Shown here piece by piece: positions 6,342-15,124 of a stretch of DNA of 49,787 nt. The notes under the pieces were generated by a model. The model was not told the origin of the DNA, ran no database searches, and was given only the letters and a program-made list of their open reading frames with translations. Each line of letters opens with the position of its first letter. Positions within the stretch are counted from its first letter, which is position 1. Position numbers and translations under genes: made by a program. This DNA is from Halanaerobium saccharolyticum. Lineage in GTDB: Bacteria; Bacillota; Halanaerobiia; Halanaerobiales; Halanaerobiaceae. The stretch spans positions 1 to 49,787 of the forward strand of contig NZ_QLME01000025.1 of NCBI RefSeq assembly GCF_003259895.1, written 5' to 3'.

Positions 6342-8435
6342 CTAATTTAGTTTTTTAATTTCTACCCCAGGATAAAAATGTTTAATAATTTCTCTATAAT
6401 CCCAGCCATCAGCTCCCATACCTGCTGAAGCAGATTGGTCAAGTCCAAGGTTATGTCCCCAGCCAGAACCATAAATATATATTTCTTTTAAATAACCATT
6501 CCTATCATAATGGCTGTCAAAGTAAAAACGGCTGCTTTTTAAACCACCCAGAACTCTTCTGATTTGAGAAACACTATAGTTTTTTTGCTCCTGATCACTA
6601 TAAATAGTGAGTGAAGTAATAGTACCTCCCTGAGCTCGCTGATTAACCTCAATTTTACTTATCCGATTGAGTTCACTTCTATATTCAATTACTTCTGCTG
6701 GAACTCTTAACTGCCAGCGATAATTACTGCTGCCAAAATCCTTAGAATAAGACTCCGGAGAAGCAATAAGCCACTGCTGCAGCTCCACTGGAGTTAGAGG
6801 AAAATTATATTCATCATTTTTCATCTGATTAGCGCCTCGTAAATATGGCAGATCTGCAGACCAAATCTGGTCACTGCGTTCAGTAAAGCCCCCACTGTTG
6901 CTGCTAAATACTGCTTCAATAATTCTACCTTCAAAAACAGCACTTTCTCCCTGAGTAGACAACACAGCTTCGGTGGTGCGTGGATGTTCACTCTGAATTC
7001 CATTATAAGCTGCACAGTGAACAGTAGAACAAAGATCATATCCATCACTGCTGTGGCGGCCTAAATTACTTAAAGTATAGCTTCTGGCTGCAATAGCCTG
7101 TGCTTTTAAAGATTCCATCGGCCAGCTGGCATAAATTTCTGAGGGAACCACCGAAATTAAATAAGGAGTTAATTCTACCTGGTTAATCAAAGTAAAATCA
7201 TCGCCCTCTCCTTTAATTATCATATTCCCCCTGTACTGCCTGTTACCACTACCCTGCCAGAAATATCCCTGACCATAATTAATATTATAAACATAAAAAG
7301 AAGAATTTTTCTGACTGCTGTAAATCTGATATTCCAAATCCGAATTACCAAGTCTTAGTTTTTCTGCTTCTGTACTTATAAATAAGGAACCGGACTCAAC
7401 CTGAAGCAGATGATTTTCTTGAGCCTGACCTCTATAAATAATTTTGCCATCATAAACTACAGAAAACGGAGCTGAGTATTGAAACAGCAGATGCTCATTA
7501 TTTTCCTGCAGTCCAATTCTCAGCATCTGTATTTTTTCCTGAGAACTCAGTTCTTCTACCTCATGCCAGGATGGCTCTAAGTCAAAGGGATTAATCTCTT
7601 CCGGTTCATCTTCCTCCTCCGGTTCCGGTCTTAATCTGGGATATTTATCCTGATAAAAATTTATCTTCTGATAGGCAAGGTCTCTAAACCAGCCGTAAGC
7701 AAGTGTCCGCTGCCAGTGATTATATGCTTTAATTTCTTCTCCTGACTTTTCGAGCATTTCAGCCATATCTTTAAACAAATAGCTCTGACTTCTATTGGCC
7801 TGATATGCTGCTTCGTAATTATTAAATGCCTGCTCAAAATCACCTCTTTTTTTATTTAATTCTGCGCTGAGCAGATATACTTCTGACTGATTCAGCTTCA
7901 AGTTAGTAATTTTCATTAAATATTCTTCAGCTTTTTCATAATTATTTAAATCCAAATTATTCTTTATTAAATAATAATACTTTTGGTAGAGAAAATTTTC
8001 ACCATTATTCTCCTTATCAATTTTATTTTCTAAAATATAATTAGAGGCCAGATTATTATTTAATTCATAGAAATTCACAGCCAGATTTAAATAATCCTGA
8101 TTGTTATTACTTAAAATAGCTGTCTGCAGCAAAATCTGATTTTCAGCTCTCAGCTCATTCTGTTCATTGTAAATTACTGCCAGATTTCTTCTGCTTTCCA
8201 GGTTAAAAGGAGAGAGCTCAATTATCTGCTGATAATAATTTTCTGCAGATTGATAATTACCATCGTAAAAAGATTCTTTTGCCAGTTTAAGTAATTCACT
8301 AATATTTCTATCTTTACTCTGCTGAGCCATTGTCACACCAGCAACCTCTTCCTGGTGATAATAATGATCAAATACAGGAATGAAAATCCCCAGTAAAAGA
8401 GCAGAGATAATAAATAACCTAAAAACTTTTTTCAT
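6342..8435 (-). CDS. TPR-repeat protein with C-terminal SpoIID/LytB amidase-enhancer domain
   Basis: The roughly 697-residue protein has an N-terminal membrane anchor or signal (residues 1-21), TPR-like helical repeats to about residue 265, a Pro/Glu linker (EPEEEDEPEEIN) and a C-terminal SpoIID domain. The SpoIID part shows SVVPSEIYASWPMESLKAQA, AARSYTL, a Cys pair in DLCSTVHCAAY (metal site in SpoIID) and GSGWGHNLGLDQSASAGM. SpoIID is a lytic transglycosylase that strips peptide-free glycan; LytB relatives modulate amidases. A TTG at 8444 abuts GGAG with no spacing, so the ATG at 8435, 9 nt downstream of TAGGAG, is the likely start. It is 17 nt past the phoH-like gene, probably in one transcript. 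The TPR part suggests a vegetative or scaffolding role. Confidence 0.88.
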   Translation of the reverse strand: MKKVFRLFIISALLLGIFIPVFDHYYHQEEVAGVTMAQQSKDRNISELLKLAKESFYDGNYQSAENYYQQIIELSPFNLESRRNLAVIYNEQNELRAENQILLQTAILSNNNQDYLNLAVNFYELNNNLASNYILENKIDKENNGENFLYQKYYYLIKNNLDLNNYEKAEEYLMKITNLKLNQSEVYLLSAELNKKRGDFEQAFNNYEAAYQANRSQSYLFKDMAEMLEKSGEEIKAYNHWQRTLAYGWFRDLAYQKINFYQDKYPRLRPEPEEEDEPEEINPFDLEPSWHEVEELSSQEKIQMLRIGLQENNEHLLFQYSAPFSVVYDGKIIYRGQAQENHLLQVESGSLFISTEAEKLRLGNSDLEYQIYSSQKNSSFYVYNINYGQGYFWQGSGNRQYRGNMIIKGEGDDFTLINQVELTPYLISVVPSEIYASWPMESLKAQAIAARSYTLSNLGRHSSDGYDLCSTVHCAAYNGIQSEHPRTTEAVLSTQGESAVFEGRIIEAVFSSNSGGFTERSDQIWSADLPYLRGANQMKNDEYNFPLTPVELQQWLIASPESYSKDFGSSNYRWQLRVPAEVIEYRSELNRISKIEVNQRAQGGTITSLTIYSDQEQKNYSVSQIRRVLGGLKSSRFYFDSHYDRNGYLKEIYIYGSGWGHNLGLDQSASAGMGADGWDYREIIKHFYPGVEIKKLN

Positions 8436-8452
8436 TAAATACAACTCCTAGT

Positions 8453-9763
8453 TTAAAGAAGATCACTTGCAATCTCAGCCAGTTCGGATCTTTCTCCTTC
8501 TTTTAACATAATATGTCCACCAATTTTTTGGTCATGAAATTTGTGAGCCAGATAATTTAATCCATTTTTATGAAAGTTCAAATATGGATTATCAATCTGA
8601 AATGGATCACCAGTAAAAACCAATTTAGAACCTTCTCCAGCCCTGGTTACAATAGTTTTAACTTCATGTAATGATAAGTTTTGAGCCTCATCAATGATTA
8701 TAAATTGGTCCGGTACTGATCTACCTCTAATATAGGTTAGCGGTTCAATCTGAATTAAATCTTTTTCCTGCAATTTTTGATAGGCATAACTTGCATCTTT
8801 ATTTCGATGAACTATAAAGTCAAGATTATCAAAGATCGGCTGCATCCAGGGGCCCATCTTTTCTTCAACATCACCGGGTAAAAAGCCCATTTCCTTACCC
8901 ATTGGCTGAATTGGTCTGGCTACTAATAGCTTCGAAAAAGCCTGCTCATCAACAACTTTTGCCAGTCCTGCTGCAATTGCAAGTAAAGTTTTTCCGGTAC
9001 CTGCTTTTCCCGACATGGTAACCAATTTTATTTCATCATCCAGCAGCAGTTCTAAGGCCAGCTGTTGTTCCCGATTTCTGGCTCTGATTTTTGCCGGCTG
9101 ACTTTTATTGTGTCGAAGAGTTACTAAATTCTCACCATCAAATCTGGCTAAAGCAGTATTTTTATTTCTATCATCTGCTGTTAATTGTACAAATTCATTT
9201 GGATATAAAGAATCATCAAGCTGATCAAGATCTGACGGTGAGAGTTTTTCTTCCTCAAAAAAATCATCAATAAGGGAAGCACTGCATTTTATCTTTTTAA
9301 AACCAGAATAAATTTCTTCTTCTTTTAAACGGCTTGAGTCGTGCTCTTCTGCCTGTAAATTATAAGCATCACAAATCAAGCGCAGATTAATATCATCCGA
9401 AATCATTACGACTTTTTTATCAGTATTTTCTTCCTGCAGATGAATAGCTGTAGAGATAATTCTATTATCCATTTTACTGGAACTTAAACCTTCTGGAAGT
9501 TCAAGACCACCGTTAATTACAATTTTAACTGTTCCACCCGAGTCTAATTCTACTCCATCATGTAGATTACCTTTGTTTCTCAGTTCTTCCAAAATTCTAG
9601 AACTTTCTCGGGCATTAAAACCTAAATCAGAACTTTTTGTTTTCAAGCTGTCAATTTCCTCCAAAACAGCAAGCGGAATAACAACATCATTATCCTCAAA
9701 ACTATAAATAGCACGAGGGTCATTTAAAAGTACATTGGTATCTAAAACAAATATTTTTTTCAT
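8453..9763 (-). CDS. PIN domain-PhoH-like ATPase (YlaK/PhoH2 type)
   Basis: A 436-residue cytoplasmic protein. An N-terminal PIN nuclease domain (1-140) keeps acidic residues at Asp8 (VLDTNVLLND), Glu35-Glu36, Asp99 and Asp123. A PhoH ATPase domain (about 220-436) has Walker A GKAGTGKT at 252-259 and Walker B FIIIDEAQN with Asp358-Glu359. PhoH2-type fusions couple RNA unwinding to RNA cleavage; the cellular target is not known. The ATG follows GAGGGAGGAAG. It is the first gene of a likely pair with the SpoIID gene. No antitoxin-sized ORF is next to it. Confidence 0.92.
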   Translation of the reverse strand: MKKIFVLDTNVLLNDPRAIYSFEDNDVVIPLAVLEEIDSLKTKSSDLGFNARESSRILEELRNKGNLHDGVELDSGGTVKIVINGGLELPEGLSSSKMDNRIISTAIHLQEENTDKKVVMISDDINLRLICDAYNLQAEEHDSSRLKEEEIYSGFKKIKCSASLIDDFFEEEKLSPSDLDQLDDSLYPNEFVQLTADDRNKNTALARFDGENLVTLRHNKSQPAKIRARNREQQLALELLLDDEIKLVTMSGKAGTGKTLLAIAAGLAKVVDEQAFSKLLVARPIQPMGKEMGFLPGDVEEKMGPWMQPIFDNLDFIVHRNKDASYAYQKLQEKDLIQIEPLTYIRGRSVPDQFIIIDEAQNLSLHEVKTIVTRAGEGSKLVFTGDPFQIDNPYLNFHKNGLNYLAHKFHDQKIGGHIMLKEGERSELAEIASDLL

Positions 9764-9886
9764 TTTGCTTCCTCCCTCAGATCTTATATTTTTTATTACT
9801 TAATTTTAAATTTTATCTCAATTCCTAAATTAATTGCAGCAGGTTAATCAATTATACTTACCACTTTTTTCTGTTATCATTATTAT

Positions 9887-10528
9887 CTATTCATTATAAT
9901 AGGAACATATCTCAGAAGCAAAACAATTTTCACAGTCCGGGTTCTGAGCTTTACAGAGTGCTCTTCCGTGGTCAATTAACCAGTGATGAAAGTCAATCCA
10001 GTGTTTTTTAGGAATCAAATCAGTTAACTCTTTTTCGGTCTGAGTAACATTTTTGCCGCTGGTTAATCCCAGACGTTTCGAAACCCGAAAAACATGGGTA
10101 TCAACTGGAAAAGCAGCTTTAAAAAAAGCATTTGCGAGCACTACATTGGCTGTTTTTCTGCCAACACCACTCAGCTTTAAAAGTTCTTTTCTGGTCTCTG
10201 GCACTTTTCCCTCAAATTCATCAAGTAATAACTTACAGGTTTTTAAAATATATTTTGCTTTATTTCTAAAAAGTCCAATACTGTTTATTTTTTCTTCTAA
10301 TTCCTTCTGACTAAGATTTAACATAGACTCTGGTGTATTATATTCTTCAAAAAGATTGCTGGTCACCTTATTAACCTGAACATCTGTAGTTTGAGCTGAT
10401 AAAATTGTTGCAATTAAAAGTTCAAATGGTGTCCTGAAATTTAGAGCTGTCCCTGGTTCAGGATAATGTTTTGAAAATAATTCTAGCAATCTTTCTACCT
10501 TTTCTTCTTTATTTATTTTTTCAGCCAA
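9887..10528 (-). CDS. nth: Endonuclease III (DNA glycosylase/AP lyase)
   Basis: A 213-residue base-excision-repair enzyme that removes oxidised pyrimidines and nicks at the abasic site. The helix-hairpin-helix LSGVGRKTAN carries the catalytic Lys, and FPVDTHVFR carries the catalytic Asp. The C-terminal four-Cys cluster (C...C..C.....C in CKAQNPDCENCFASEIC) holds [4Fe-4S]. The start is TTG, 7 nt after AGGAGG. It is divergent from the 5'-nucleotidase gene, sharing a 160-nt spacer with an inverted repeat. Confidence 0.97.
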   Translation of the reverse strand: MAEKINKEEKVERLLELFSKHYPEPGTALNFRTPFELLIATILSAQTTDVQVNKVTSNLFEEYNTPESMLNLSQKELEEKINSIGLFRNKAKYILKTCKLLLDEFEGKVPETRKELLKLSGVGRKTANVVLANAFFKAAFPVDTHVFRVSKRLGLTSGKNVTQTEKELTDLIPKKHWIDFHHWLIDHGRALCKAQNPDCENCFASEICSYYNE

Positions 10529-10564
10529 TTTACTACCTCCTAGATATCTTGTATCATATATACT

Positions 10565-10600
10565 ATTTTACTTGATATTTCATTAAAAATAAAGTAAAAT
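10565..10600. repeat. Inverted repeat in the nth / nucleotidase divergent spacer
   Basis: ATTTTACTT (10565-10573) and AAGTAAAAT (10592-10600) form a perfect 9-bp hyphenated palindrome in an A/T-rich divergent promoter region. Possible operator, but such A/T repeats arise by chance here. Confidence 0.3.
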
Positions 10601-10692
10601 CAAGAAATATTACTGATTGTTCATATTATCTAGACATAAAACTTTAAAAATGTTAATATAAGTTTAAGTAAATTATATATGAGGTGTTAAAA

Positions 10693-11292
10693 ATGAAATA
10701 CAATTTTGGAATAGATATTGATGGAGTTTTGACAGATGAAGGTCCAGATCATAATAGTATCTGGCAGCAGAAAATGAATGAGTTTTTTGATCGAGAAATA
10801 ACTTTAAAAGAATACACTTATGATCTTAGAAAAGCTTTTGCACTTAACGATCAGGAATTAAATGAATTTATTCAGGAAAAAATAGAGGAAATATACAGCA
10901 GTGTAAAAGCCATAGATAAAGCAAAAGAAATACTCAGTGAGCTATATGCGGAAGGGCACCGACTAATTTTAATTACAGCCAGAAGTACAGAACATCGAGA
11001 TTTAACTGAAAAATGGTTAAAAGAAAATGAGATACCCTACCATGAACTGCACCATGAAGAAAAAAAGGCTCCTCTGGCTGTAGAAAAAAATATTTCACTG
11101 TTTATCGATGATAAAAAAGAAAACGCACTGGAAATTGCTGCTGAAAATATTCCAGTAATTTTAGTCAGTAAGTATCATAATTATGATTTTAAGGGCAATA
11201 ATCAGATTACAAAGGTTAATAACTGGGATGAAATTAAAGAAAATATTGATCTATTCTTCTCTAAAAACACTCATACCAGTAAACTCTCTTAA
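10693..11292 (+). CDS. HAD-family 5'(3')-deoxyribonucleotidase-like phosphatase (NT5C type)
   Basis: A 199-residue HAD-superfamily phosphatase. Motif I is GIDIDGVLTDEGP (nucleophile and general acid Asp), motif II is ILITARS, and the C-terminal motif III/IV is SLFIDDKKENA. This matches the NT5C family, which dephosphorylates deoxynucleoside monophosphates; the actual substrate is unproven. The start is the ATG at 10693, 8 nt after GAGG; an upstream in-frame GTG (10684) overlaps that element. The last 42 nt overlap the 3' end of the convergent nucleoside-kinase-like gene. Confidence 0.85.
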   Translation: MKYNFGIDIDGVLTDEGPDHNSIWQQKMNEFFDREITLKEYTYDLRKAFALNDQELNEFIQEKIEEIYSSVKAIDKAKEILSELYAEGHRLILITARSTEHRDLTEKWLKENEIPYHELHHEEKKAPLAVEKNISLFIDDKKENALEIAAENIPVILVSKYHNYDFKGNNQITKVNNWDEIKENIDLFFSKNTHTSKLS

Positions 11293-12900
11293 AATTGAAG
11301 TGAAAGGTACTTCTTTATCAGGTATGGCTTTAAAACTGCTTAAAATTTCCAGCAGTCGCTGTGCCTGATAATAATTTTTATTTGTCTTATCAATCTGCTT
11401 TAAAAGCGGCTCAACATAATTTTTAAGCACTGACAGCTCATAGATTAAAGCTGAATTAAACATTACATCTGCATTTTCCTGATAGGGAAAGATATTTTTT
11501 TCTTCACCTTTCCGTACCCCTCTCCATAAATTCAAGGTTTTAGAGGCCGACAAACCTCGATACTGATTATCTCTTACAATCCTGCGAATTAAACGGGTAT
11601 CAGTTGTGGGTATTCTATTATGGCAGTCAATATTAAGTTGAGTTAAAGCACTAATATAGATTTTAAATTTTAAGTCCTGTGGTATTACTTCAGTCATTTT
11701 ATCATTTAAACCGTGAATTCCCTCAATTAAAATTGGCTGATCATCCTCCAGCTGTAGATATTTACCGCTTTTTTCTCTAACCCCTTCTTCAAAATTAAAT
11801 CTGAGTAGTTCAACTTCCTCTCCCTGAATCAATTTTAAAAGATGTTCATTAAATAATTCTAAATTAATAGCTTTTATTGATTCAAAATCTGGTTCTCCAT
11901 TTTTATCCAGAGGGGTATTGGCTCGATTGACAAAATAATTATCAACAGAAATTTGTACCGGCCGTAAACCGTTAATTTTTAATTGTGTTGATAATCGGTG
12001 AGTAAAGGTGGTTTTACCAGAAGATGTTGGGCCAGCAATCAAAATGATTTTATTCCTCGGCATCCCGCTTTTAATTCGATCGGCTATTTCTGCTATTTTT
12101 TTCTCATGTAAAGCTTCTGCTATTCTGATCAGTTCATTATACTTTTTATCCTGCACCACCTGATTTAATTCTACCACATTGCTTATCCCTAAAATTTTAC
12201 CCAGCCTTTCATGCTCCAGAAAGATATTTGCCAGCTTTGGCTGTTCTATAAACTTTGGCACCTGTTTACTGCTAAAAAATTTGGGAAATAATAACACAAA
12301 GCCAGGAATCCTTAAATGTAGATCAAATTCTCTGAGATAAGATGTGGAAGGTACCATGTTATAATAAAAATAATCATAATACCCATCAAGTTCATAAAGA
12401 GTATAGAAATCATTATCCTGCTGTTTAATTAACTCTCTTCTAAAAGTGCAATTTTCGTTTTTAATTATTTCCAAAACTTCCGCTTTCTTTAGTTTATGCT
12501 TTTTTATCTTGTGATCAGCAGCAATTAGTTCCTGCATTCGTTCTTTTATTTTATTTAAATCAGTTTTACTCAAACTGGATTTATTTTCTAATTCACAATA
12601 AATACCGTTGCTAATAGAAATCTCAATTTTTAAAACGGATTCCGGAAAAAGCTCATAAACAGCTTTAGCCAGAACCAGATAAAGGCTGCGTCTATAAATT
12701 CTATTTCCCAGTTCTGAATTGATTTTGACTGTTTCAATTTCAGCATCTCTATCCAGCTGCTCATTTAAATCATAAACTTCATTGTCAATAATTACAGCCA
12801 TTACATCCTTTTTATTTTTTATTTTACTGTTTTCAATTACTGCTTCAATACTACTTTTTTCAATTATTTTCAACTTCTCGCCATCTAAATTAATATTCAT
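11251..12900 (-). CDS. Uridine kinase-like nucleoside kinase with N-terminal TGS/tRNA-synthetase-like domains
   Basis: A 549-residue cytoplasmic protein. The C-terminal part is a uridine kinase/phosphoribulokinase P-loop kinase: Walker A GPTSSGKT at 290-297, VSVDNYFVNR-like segment, and ILIEGIHGLND. The N-terminal 270 residues resemble the TGS plus second additional domain of threonyl-tRNA synthetase. This fused architecture is common in Clostridia and Thermotogales; its substrate is unsettled. It overlaps queG upstream by 11 nt (ATG 12898-12900 after AGGAGGCG), implying translational coupling, and overlaps the convergent nucleotidase gene by 42 nt. Last gene of the operon starting near 20553. 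Confidence 0.9.
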   Translation of the reverse strand: MNINLDGEKLKIIEKSSIEAVIENSKIKNKKDVMAVIIDNEVYDLNEQLDRDAEIETVKINSELGNRIYRRSLYLVLAKAVYELFPESVLKIEISISNGIYCELENKSSLSKTDLNKIKERMQELIAADHKIKKHKLKKAEVLEIIKNENCTFRRELIKQQDNDFYTLYELDGYYDYFYYNMVPSTSYLREFDLHLRIPGFVLLFPKFFSSKQVPKFIEQPKLANIFLEHERLGKILGISNVVELNQVVQDKKYNELIRIAEALHEKKIAEIADRIKSGMPRNKIILIAGPTSSGKTTFTHRLSTQLKINGLRPVQISVDNYFVNRANTPLDKNGEPDFESIKAINLELFNEHLLKLIQGEEVELLRFNFEEGVREKSGKYLQLEDDQPILIEGIHGLNDKMTEVIPQDLKFKIYISALTQLNIDCHNRIPTTDTRLIRRIVRDNQYRGLSASKTLNLWRGVRKGEEKNIFPYQENADVMFNSALIYELSVLKNYVEPLLKQIDKTNKNYYQAQRLLEILSSFKAIPDKEVPFTSILREFTGMSVFREE

Positions 12901-13987
12901 ACTGCGCCTCCTTCTCCTCTAAAATCACTATCATTTTTTCTTTATATTCCCTATTATTCTCATTCTTAATTGCCTTTTTAACAATTTTTTCTGCTCTTTT
13001 ATAATCAATTTCCAGCAGAGCTAAAACTGCATAATAACGAATTACCGGAGAATTATCATTCAAATTTTCTTTAACTAAATCAAAATATTTTTCTTCTCCT
13101 AAATTTGCTGCTGCAATTAAAGCATTTCTTAATAAAATTCTGCTGCCTCTCCACATGATTGCTGTTTCTTCCAGCTCTGAAGGTGGGTTTTTTCGGTCTA
13201 ACTTCAAAAAATACTCCAGATCCCGGTTAAGAAAATGCAGCTTCTCAGCTGCTGTTTGTGAAATATTTTTATTATAGGGACATTTTTCCTGACAGGCATC
13301 ACAACCCCAGATATGAGCACCAATTTTTTTCACTTCTTTTTGGTTTAATATTCCTTTTTTTTGTGTTAAATAAGAAATGCAGTCCTCTGCATCTAGTAAA
13401 TATTCTGCTTTTAAAGCCTGCCCTTCACAATTTTTGATACAAATTTGACATTCACCACAGTCTATCTCAAGGGGAGGATCTGGTTCCATTTCTAAATCTG
13501 TAAATATTTCTCCAAGAAATAAAAATGAACCAAACTCAGGATTAATCAACATCGAGTTTTTTCCGATAAAACCAATACCGGCTTTTCGGGCCAGAGCTCT
13601 CTCTAAAAAAGGAGCAGTATCAACAAATATCTTATAATTAAAATTCTGGTCCAACTTCTGCTGCATCTCTGCAGCCAGTTTTTCCAGTTTATCCTGCAGA
13701 TAATTGTGATAATCTTTAACAGTTACATAATTAGATAAAAATGGGCTGCCACCACCATTATTATAGCTTACAGCAGCTACTATGATTGACTTTAAATCTT
13801 TAAAGTGGAGAGCTGGTTTTGTCAGCTGATCCAGATTTTGATTGGTAAATGCTTGAGGCCAGTATTTGCTCCGGGCTCTTTTTTCTAGAATTTTACGCTC
13901 ATTTTTAAGTTCACTGCCATTTGTAATACGACAGAGATCAATATTTAATTTAAATGCCGTTTTTTTAACTAATTCCTTAATCTGCAT
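12890..13987 (-). CDS. queG: Epoxyqueuosine reductase QueG
   Basis: Cobalamin- and Fe-S-dependent enzyme for the last step of queuosine synthesis in tRNA. The 365-residue protein has the expected parts: Asp123 in VDTAPFLER as the likely proton donor, two [4Fe-4S] cysteine sets (C177, C180, C183, C187 and C203, C229, C232, C236), and a C-terminal HEAT-like/PBS repeat (SPVIRYYAVLALLEI). It overlaps the MFS gene by 11 nt and the kinase-like gene by 11 nt. No queA, tgt or queF is in view, so the rest of the pathway must lie elsewhere. Confidence 0.96.
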   Translation of the reverse strand: MQIKELVKKTAFKLNIDLCRITNGSELKNERKILEKRARSKYWPQAFTNQNLDQLTKPALHFKDLKSIIVAAVSYNNGGGSPFLSNYVTVKDYHNYLQDKLEKLAAEMQQKLDQNFNYKIFVDTAPFLERALARKAGIGFIGKNSMLINPEFGSFLFLGEIFTDLEMEPDPPLEIDCGECQICIKNCEGQALKAEYLLDAEDCISYLTQKKGILNQKEVKKIGAHIWGCDACQEKCPYNKNISQTAAEKLHFLNRDLEYFLKLDRKNPPSELEETAIMWRGSRILLRNALIAAANLGEEKYFDLVKENLNDNSPVIRYYAVLALLEIDYKRAEKIVKKAIKNENNREYKEKMIVILEEKEAQYEY

Positions 13988-15119
13988 TGATTTTTAATTC
14001 CCTTTCTTTATTAAAAAGATAAAAACTATAGATAATACCTGCAGCTGCAGAAATTATCGACCAGAAAAAATACATTTTTTCTCCCCCATAAAGCTGATAT
14101 ATTTTACCACCAATTAAACTTCCGGAGATAGCACTGACTCCCATAAATACTCCTGCATAAATATTTTGACCGGTGGCTCTAAATTTTTCGCCACTAATTT
14201 GATCAACATAATCAACACCAACAGCAAAAAAGAGGCCAAAGGTTATGCTGTGCAGGAGCTGTGATAGGAGAATAATTGGATTATAAGGAAATAGGGAAAG
14301 CATTAACCAGCGTAAAATAAAGCCAAGACTAATAATTACGATAATTTGACTGAACTTATTATTTTTAATTATCTTATCCGAAAAAAAGAAGGCCAGAATC
14401 TCGCTGGCAGAAGAAACAGTTAGGGCAATCCCGACCAGAAATTCTCCTCCCCCCTGAGCAACTATATAAAGAGGGAAATAACTATAATTGGCATTCATAG
14501 ATGTCTGCAGGATAAATACAAAAAACAAAAAATAAAGCAGACGCCTTTTCTTAAAAATTTTCTTAAAATCCCCGGGGTTTAATACCTCAATTTCTCTTTT
14601 GCTTTTTGGTAAAAATCTCAATAAAATTATTGATAGAATTAAAACAATCCCATAAACATAAAACAAATTTGCTGATGAAGTTGTCTCCAAAAAATAACCT
14701 AAAAAAGAAACTGAAGCCATATAACCTACTGATCCCCAGAGCCTAAATTTACCATAGTAATTAGAATTATCCCCCAGATAATCTAAAAGCAGACTATCTG
14801 ACAGAGGGATAATCGGGTTCTGGAATAAGGTGTAAAAAAACATGAGCAGCATCAAGATTTTAAAAGAACTCGTTTGAGGAAATAGTACTACTGTAGTCAG
14901 AGTACCAATTAGAGTTATTAATAAAACCTTTTTGTTTTCGTGAAAATAATCAGTCAAAAATCCCCAGAAAGGCATTAATAATAAAGCAAAAATTCTTGGG
15001 ATTGCATTAACCAGACCGATCTGAAAAGAATCAAGACCCGCATCCTGAAAATAAATATTAAAATACCCAAATGCTGCCATAGTAATGTAAAAAATGAAGT
15101 TATATAGCTTGAAAGCCAA
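13977..15119 (-). CDS. Major facilitator superfamily transporter (MFS_1-like)
   Basis: A 380-residue integral membrane protein with about 12 hydrophobic segments, resembling the nucleoside-permease/MFS_1-like group (short N-terminus, FQIGLVNAIPRIFALLLMPF with a following GFLTDYF loop). The substrate cannot be read from sequence; being directly before queG and a nucleoside-kinase-like gene, a nucleobase, queuosine precursor or sugar substrate is only a guess. Start TTG at 15117-15119, with GAGGAC about 9 nt upstream. It lies 5 nt past the M16 peptidase gene and overlaps queG. Confidence 0.85.
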   Translation of the reverse strand: MAFKLYNFIFYITMAAFGYFNIYFQDAGLDSFQIGLVNAIPRIFALLLMPFWGFLTDYFHENKKVLLITLIGTLTTVVLFPQTSSFKILMLLMFFYTLFQNPIIPLSDSLLLDYLGDNSNYYGKFRLWGSVGYMASVSFLGYFLETTSSANLFYVYGIVLILSIILLRFLPKSKREIEVLNPGDFKKIFKKRRLLYFLFFVFILQTSMNANYSYFPLYIVAQGGGEFLVGIALTVSSASEILAFFFSDKIIKNNKFSQIIVIISLGFILRWLMLSLFPYNPIILLSQLLHSITFGLFFAVGVDYVDQISGEKFRATGQNIYAGVFMGVSAISGSLIGGKIYQLYGGEKMYFFWSIISAAAGIIYSFYLFNKERELKINAD

Positions 15120-15124
15120 AAAAA

